Position numbers and translations under genes: made by a program. Shown here one piece after another: positions 6,102-9,571 of a stretch of 9,571 nt of DNA. The notes beneath the pieces are model-generated. The model was not told the DNA's origin. It ran no database searches and worked only from the letters and a program-made list of their open reading frames with translations. Each line of letters starts with the position of its first letter. The stretch's first letter is position 1. Location of the stretch: the NCBI GenBank assembly GCA_015520145.1, contig WAQR01000215.1, positions 1-9,571 of the forward strand, in the 5' to 3' direction. Origin of the DNA: Candidatus Hydrothermarchaeota archaeon (GTDB taxonomy: Archaea; Hydrothermarchaeota; Hydrothermarchaeia; Hydrothermarchaeales; WAQR01).

Positions 6102-6415
6102 ATCTATCACCTATCACCACGCTAAAAATTTATGCTTTACCCAATTTCGTTTCGTGCTGGATTTTCACATATTTGTTCCACGTACTCTATTCCTACCTTA
6201 TCCCTAATCTATGCCTACTTTATTCCAATTAATACCAGTATTCCTATATTACGAATATTTTTGTCTACGTTATTTAAGTATTTTTTGAGAAGAATATTAG
6301 TTGTGCGAAAACAAACATTTTTCTCCTCACAGATCCTCACAAACATCCCCTTTTTCAAAGATATAACCTATTATGATATCTCAGGATATCTCAGCATAGC
6401 CACTGTCCGTTAGAT

Positions 6416-6424
6416 TTTTATATA
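6416..6424 (+). promoter_or_regulatory. Candidate TATA box of the sulfatase-fold gene
   Basis: TTTTATATA is a near-ideal archaeal TATA box about 54-62 bases before ATG 6478. Transcription would begin near 6447, inside the 15-bp tandem repeat at 6442-6471, and could cover the sulfatase-fold gene and the FAD synthase gene 7 bp behind it. The perfect 10-bp repeat at 6375-6394 lies just upstream, where an activator could bind. Confidence 0.55.
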
Positions 6425-6441
6425 TCATTTCCCTGTTAGTA

Positions 6442-6471
6442 TTGGTATTTTGTTTGTTGGTATCTTGTTTG
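6442..6471. repeat. 15-bp tandem duplication before the sulfatase-fold gene
   Basis: TTGGTATTTTGTTTG (6442-6456) is followed directly by TTGGTATCTTGTTTG (6457-6471), differing at one base. It fills most of the expected 5' leader, and no Shine-Dalgarno sequence precedes ATG 6478. A recent slippage duplication is the simplest explanation. Confidence 0.85.
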
Positions 6472-6477
6472 TAATAT

Positions 6478-8004
6478 ATGGATATGTGCACACAGTCCAA
6501 TCAGGTGGACCGGGTGGTAGAGATTAAAATAGAGAGTGATAAAAGATTCAGGGCAATATTGCCTGTCATCATTGTTGTGTTAATCCTACTTTCAGTCTTT
6601 TCGTATTTCTCTACCAAAAATCTGGACGATTCAAATACACGGCCTCCAGTAGCGATAGACTACGGCGGCTACAGGTGTTCTGGCTGCAATGTTATTCTCA
6701 TTACAATAGATTCCTTGAGGGCAGACCATCTCGGGAGTTATGGCTATTTCAGAAACACCAGCCCCAATATAGATAGATTTGCCGATGATGGCGTCTTGTT
6801 TACCAGTGCCTATGCCCAGGCCAGTGCAACAAGTCAATCTTTAAGCTCACTTATGACCTCGAAAAGCCCGACCAGGTTCGCCGGCTCATATAGACTGGGA
6901 GGGCATAAATTGGACGAGGAAAAAGTAACCCTGGCAGAGATGCTAAGAGAGAACGGATATATAACAGGCGGCATAGTAACCAATTCATGGCTTAAAGAAG
7001 GGAGGGGATTTGATCAGGGTTTTGATTATTATTACTTCAAATTTAGAGGGGATACCTTCCAGCCGCCATATATATCATCCGACAGGGTGACCAAACTAGG
7101 TTTAAACTGGTTAAAGTGGAATAAAGACCAGAAATTCTTTTTGTGGCTACACTATATGGAGCCTCATACTCCTTATATCAGTCACGAAGAATACCAATAT
7201 GACCCAGGGTATCAGGGGAAGTTCAAGGATAGTTTTGGAGCTCCTGCTACAATAAATAAATATAAAAATCCAGATTTAAATCTAACAGATGAAGAACTCT
7301 ATCACGCCCAGGCACTGTATGACGGGGAGATAAATTATGTCGATAACAGTATCGGGACACTGCTAAGCGAACTAAAGGAGATGGGTTTATATAATAATAC
7401 TGTAATTATTATCACTACAGACCACGGGGAGGAATTCAAAGATCACAAAAGTATTGGACATGGGCATACACTCTATAATGAACTTATAAATGTCCCACTG
7501 ATCATCAGGGTTCCAGGGAGTGCGAAAATAAAAACTGACAGGCAGGTGAGGCTTCTTGATGTTGTGCCAACTGTCCTTGATATCCTGAAAATAGAGACGA
7601 ACAGCTCTTTTGATGGTGTCAGTTTATTGCCCATATTAAAAAACGAAGGCAGCGAAAATTACAGTCTGGAAGTTTATAGTAAGATGGCGACCCATCATTC
7701 TTCTATAATATCAGGGGATGGATGGAAGCTGATATTGTCATATATGGAACTGAGGTTTGAACCGCAAAAACACAGGCGATGGGAAAAAATTGAAACACGC
7801 AGGGAGCTGTACAATTTAAAAGATGACCCAGGCGAGCAGAATAATCTGGTTGATGAATATCCCGAAATTGCAAAAGAGTTAGAAGAGAGGTTGACTGAAC
7901 TTCAGAGTATTCAGGGTATTAAAGATGACGAAAGTGTATCATCTGATAGTGAAATCAGCAACAAAACAAAGGAAGAACTCAAAAGCCTGGGATATGTAGT
8001 ATGA
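6478..8004 (+). CDS. Membrane-anchored sulfatase-fold hydrolase or transferase lacking the formylglycine motif
   Basis: A 508-aa protein: short charged N-terminus, one membrane segment (about residues 26-44, AILPVIIVVLILLSVFSYF), then an alkaline phosphatase/sulfatase-superfamily domain outside the cell. Metal ligands are visible: D78 in LITIDSLRAD, D315-H316 in TTDHGEEF and H328/H330 in GHGHTLYNE. The C-terminal ELYNLKDDPGEQNNL is typical of sulfatase-type enzymes. The nucleophile region is SATSQSLSSLMTS, so T118 aligns with the nucleophile; the C/S-x-P-x-R motif needed for formylglycine is absent. It may therefore be a phosphotransferase or phosphatase acting on glycans or lipids rather than a true sulfatase. 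ATG 6478 has no ribosome site; an in-frame GTG at 6514 (residue 13) has AGGTGG 5 bases upstream and is a serious alternative start. The stop is 7 bp before the FAD synthase gene. Confidence 0.85.
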   Translation: MDMCTQSNQVDRVVEIKIESDKRFRAILPVIIVVLILLSVFSYFSTKNLDDSNTRPPVAIDYGGYRCSGCNVILITIDSLRADHLGSYGYFRNTSPNIDRFADDGVLFTSAYAQASATSQSLSSLMTSKSPTRFAGSYRLGGHKLDEEKVTLAEMLRENGYITGGIVTNSWLKEGRGFDQGFDYYYFKFRGDTFQPPYISSDRVTKLGLNWLKWNKDQKFFLWLHYMEPHTPYISHEEYQYDPGYQGKFKDSFGAPATINKYKNPDLNLTDEELYHAQALYDGEINYVDNSIGTLLSELKEMGLYNNTVIIITTDHGEEFKDHKSIGHGHTLYNELINVPLIIRVPGSAKIKTDRQVRLLDVVPTVLDILKIETNSSFDGVSLLPILKNEGSENYSLEVYSKMATHHSSIISGDGWKLILSYMELRFEPQKHRRWEKIETRRELYNLKDDPGEQNNLVDEYPEIAKELEERLTELQSIQGIKDDESVSSDSEISNKTKEELKSLGYVV

Positions 8005-8011
8005 ATGAGTA

Positions 8012-8650
8012 ATGAGTGAGATGAATGAAAAAGATATCCTAAAGGAGATATGGAAACAAGGTTTTATGGATAAAATCGTATCAGAAGAATGGATAATCAA
8101 ACAGAGAATTGGCAGAAGAGAAATCAAAGCACTGTTAAATGACGGTCTTATAGAATATGAAGCACATGACAGGGGATACAGGATTACAGGAAAGGGTAGG
8201 GAGAAAATTAGGGTTGTCGTCTGCGGCGGTGTATTTGATATCCTGCATCCCGGACATGTATTTTTTCTAACAAAATCAAAGGACGAGGGCGATATCCTTG
8301 TCGTGGTTATTGCAAAGGATTCGACTGTTGAGAAAAGGAAGAGGATTCCGATTGTGCCAGAAGAACAGCGGCTTGAGATGGTATCGCAGCTCAAACCAGT
8401 GGATATTGCGATTCTTGGAAATGAAGGGGACTTTCTAAAAGTTGTCGAAGATATAATGCCTGATGTGATTGTCCTTGGTCCTGACCAGAGGCACGATGAG
8501 GAATTTATCAGATCAGAGCTTAAAAAAAGAGGGGTTTTTGTGAGAATAAAGCGGATAAATGAGTTCAGGAAGTGCCCACTGTACAGTACACGGAGCATAC
8601 TCCAGAAGATAATCGAAAGGGGATATCCTGATGAAAGGGATGAATATTGA
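8012..8650 (+). CDS. ribL: Archaeal FAD synthase (FMN adenylyltransferase) with N-terminal winged-helix-like domain
   Basis: A 212-aa cytoplasmic nucleotidyltransferase. Residues ~66-212 match archaeal RibL, which transfers AMP from CTP/ATP-type nucleotides to FMN to make FAD. Motifs: GGVFDILHPGH with the HxGH site H79-x2-H82, the VVVIAKDSTVEKRK segment, PEEQRLEMVSQLKPVD, LGPDQRHDEEF and the C-terminal YSTRSILQKI corresponding to the ISSTxI motif. Cysteines occur at C71 and C188; RibL is known for conserved, oxygen-sensitive cysteines. The family is usually about 150 residues long; here about 66 extra N-terminal residues (EEWIIKQRIGRREIKALLNDGLIEYEAHDRGYRITGKG) look like a winged helix. ATG 8012 lies 7 bp after the previous stop; ATG 8021 is an alternative, since no strong ribosome site decides between them. 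It is probably co-transcribed with the sulfatase-fold gene. Confidence 0.85.
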   Translation: MSEMNEKDILKEIWKQGFMDKIVSEEWIIKQRIGRREIKALLNDGLIEYEAHDRGYRITGKGREKIRVVVCGGVFDILHPGHVFFLTKSKDEGDILVVVIAKDSTVEKRKRIPIVPEEQRLEMVSQLKPVDIAILGNEGDFLKVVEDIMPDVIVLGPDQRHDEEFIRSELKKRGVFVRIKRINEFRKCPLYSTRSILQKIIERGYPDERDEY

Positions 8651-8750
8651 TTCTAAATGGCTAAGAGAAGAAATCATTTTATACTAACAGAAAAAAAATA
8701 CACTAAAGGGACTGTACCAGGTTGCATATTCTGTCTATTCATTACAAAAA

Positions 8751-8762
8751 GTATATATATAA
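8751..8762 (+). promoter_or_regulatory. Candidate promoter of the secreted propeller gene
   Basis: GTATATATATAA is a strong TATA match preceded by the purine-rich ACAAAAA, which could act as a BRE. A start near 8783 leaves a leader of about 31 bases that includes GAGGTGA (8800-8806), placed 7 bases before ATG 8814. A second AT stretch, CTTATTTATA (8771-8780), would start transcription too late to keep the ribosome site. Confidence 0.65.
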
Positions 8763-8813
8763 GAACCACACTTATTTATAACAACAATATAAAAAAGGCG
8801 AGGTGAGTAGATA

Positions 8814-9571
8814 ATGGGGTTTTATCCTAAGAGAATGTGTCTGGCGTTAATAACGTTAATAGTTTTTATATCTTCTATTGGGACAGCTTCAGCACAGTGG
8901 GCTGATACCGGGGATTTTAGAGTGACTGACACTTTGATTAATCAGGATTCCCGTTTTGCAAACGCGGTATTTGATTCCCAGGGAAATCTGCATATTGCAT
9001 ACAACGAAGTGACTAGCGAGAATCCCCTTAACGGAGAGATATGGTATACCAAGATTGACAAAAATGGGAACGTTTTGGTTCCAGAGAAACAGATAACTGT
9101 AAGTGATGGACAGCTCTCCGAATGTCCGGTACTGGCAGTGGATTCTAATGATAATATTCATATAACTTACTGTGATTATAAAAACGGCCACTTTGAGCCG
9201 TATTATATCAAACTGGACAACAACGGGACGCCCTTGACTCCAGAGACCAGGCTTGGCTTTGCCCAGACGGGTGACTCCAGGAACCTTTCGACCTGGCCGA
9301 CCCTTGCAATCGATTCAAATGATTTTGTCCATGTAGCCTGGGCGGCATCTCCTGACGACAATACAACTGACCGTCAGACAGATATTTACTATTCAAAGCT
9401 GTATAACAACGGGACTATTCTGGTCAATAAAATCAGGCTTACAAGCACTCCGTCCAGTAAATATCACACAACGATTGCAGTCGATTCCAATAATGACGTC
9501 CACATCGCATGGAGGGATGGTGTGGTCGGGTCAGGCGCTGACCCTGAAGAGATATTTTATACAAAAGTCGA
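8814..9571 (+). CDS. Secreted beta-propeller-like repeat protein (partial, runs off the window)
   Basis: An open frame of 252 codons from ATG 8814 to the window edge with no stop. GAGGTGA (8800-8806) gives an excellent ribosome site. Residues 1-27 form a signal peptide (MGFYPKR, hydrophobic core, then TASA before Q28), so the product is exported. The rest consists of similar units, each with D-S-x-[GN]-[ND]-x-x-H-[IV]-[AT]-[YW] followed by a strand such as IWYTKID or YYIKLDNNGT. The leading aspartates are D54, D110, D167 and D224, spaced 56-57 residues apart, as in the blades of a beta-propeller. Four N-x-S/T sequons (two NGT, NLS, NTT) allow N-glycosylation. No catalytic residues are recognisable; propellers of this type (WD40-, sialidase- or PQQ-like) bind proteins or glycans. 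It is separated from ribL by 163 bp and has its own promoter, so it starts a new transcript. Confidence 0.88.
   Translation, partial: MGFYPKRMCLALITLIVFISSIGTASAQWADTGDFRVTDTLINQDSRFANAVFDSQGNLHIAYNEVTSENPLNGEIWYTKIDKNGNVLVPEKQITVSDGQLSECPVLAVDSNDNIHITYCDYKNGHFEPYYIKLDNNGTPLTPETRLGFAQTGDSRNLSTWPTLAIDSNDFVHVAWAASPDDNTTDRQTDIYYSKLYNNGTILVNKIRLTSTPSSKYHTTIAVDSNNDVHIAWRDGVVGSGADPEEIFYTKV

Larger units (their letters stand above)
6102..6477. promoter_or_regulatory. Repeat-rich divergent intergenic region
   Basis: This 376-bp AT-rich gap separates the minus-strand radical SAM gene from the plus-strand sulfatase-fold gene and must hold both promoters. It carries four sets of short direct repeats: CTATTCCTACCTTAT/CTATGCCTACTTTAT (6187-6201, 6209-6223), TCCTCACA twice (6324-6331, 6334-6341), GATATCTCAG twice in perfect tandem (6375-6394), and a 15-bp tandem pair (6442-6471). 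The tandem GGTGATA at 6106-6118 (minus strand) supplies the ribosome site of the radical SAM gene. A possible minus-strand TATA is TAAAAATTTATG (6123-6134), though it is close to the start codon. No RNA gene or credible small protein is seen here. Confidence 0.6.

Noticed and set aside
5749..6207. 152-codon open frame opposite the radical SAM gene
   Set aside because: It is antisense to a gene with clear Fe-S and SAM motifs and has no ribosome site or domain.
6132..6413. 93-codon plus-strand open frame in the divergent intergenic region
   Set aside because: No ribosome site, composition reflects AT-rich DNA, no recognisable motif, and it is built over the repeat-rich promoter region.
6478..8004. 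True arylsulfatase matured by the neighbouring radical SAM enzyme
   Set aside because: The required C/S-x-P-x-R motif is absent; the corresponding segment is TSQSL.
7939..8598. 219-codon minus-strand open frame
   Set aside because: It is antisense to ribL; low-complexity Ser/Ile/Phe-rich translation typical of a shadow frame.

Overview
The window looks like a chromosomal segment of an anaerobic euryarchaeon. The evidence is a strongly archaeal-type FAD synthase (RibL), TATA-like elements about 25-60 bases upstream of several starts, good Shine-Dalgarno motifs (GAGGTG, GGAGGT, GAGGTGA) and use of TTG/GTG as well as ATG starts. I cannot name the genus from sequence alone; a relative of methanogens, ANME archaea or Archaeoglobi would fit.

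Layout. 1-44 is the last 13 codons of an upstream gene, followed by an AT-rich leader with three 11-bp tandem units. 157-2535 is a large NorD/CobT-like protein with a C-terminal von Willebrand A domain and an intact MIDAS site. After a 177-bp promoter-bearing gap comes a tightly packed plus-strand cluster: a 160-aa protein of unknown function (2713-3195), a 93-aa small alpha/beta protein (3208-3489), a conserved unknown protein with a C-terminal CxxCx4C motif (3513-4412), moaD (4429-4701) and moaE (4694-5116). The last two encode the two subunits of molybdopterin synthase and overlap by 8 bp. The C-terminus of the unknown protein has been extended by two in-frame copies of a 40-bp hairpin-forming repeat lying just upstream of moaD.

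5160-6101 (minus strand) is a radical SAM enzyme with a SPASM/twitch-type cysteine region, convergent with moaE. A 376-bp divergent intergenic region with several short, closely spaced direct repeats separates it from a membrane-anchored sulfatase-fold enzyme (6478-8004) that lacks the usual formylglycine motif. A RibL-type FAD synthase with an extra N-terminal winged-helix-like domain follows 7 bases later (8012-8650). The window ends inside a secreted protein with regular ~57-residue beta-propeller-like repeats (8814-9571, truncated by the window; no stop codon is seen).

How they work together. moaD/moaE make the molybdopterin dithiolene of the tungsten/molybdenum cofactor. The NorD-like protein belongs to a class of VWA chaperones that, with MoxR-type AAA+ ATPases, activate metalloenzymes, so the left half may serve cofactor insertion or enzyme maturation; this is inference. 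The right half (radical SAM, sulfatase-fold transferase or hydrolase, secreted propeller) looks more like envelope or extracellular functions. The most unusual points are the MoaD tail after its diglycine, the hairpin repeat inside a coding region, and the repeat-rich promoter region at 6102-6477.
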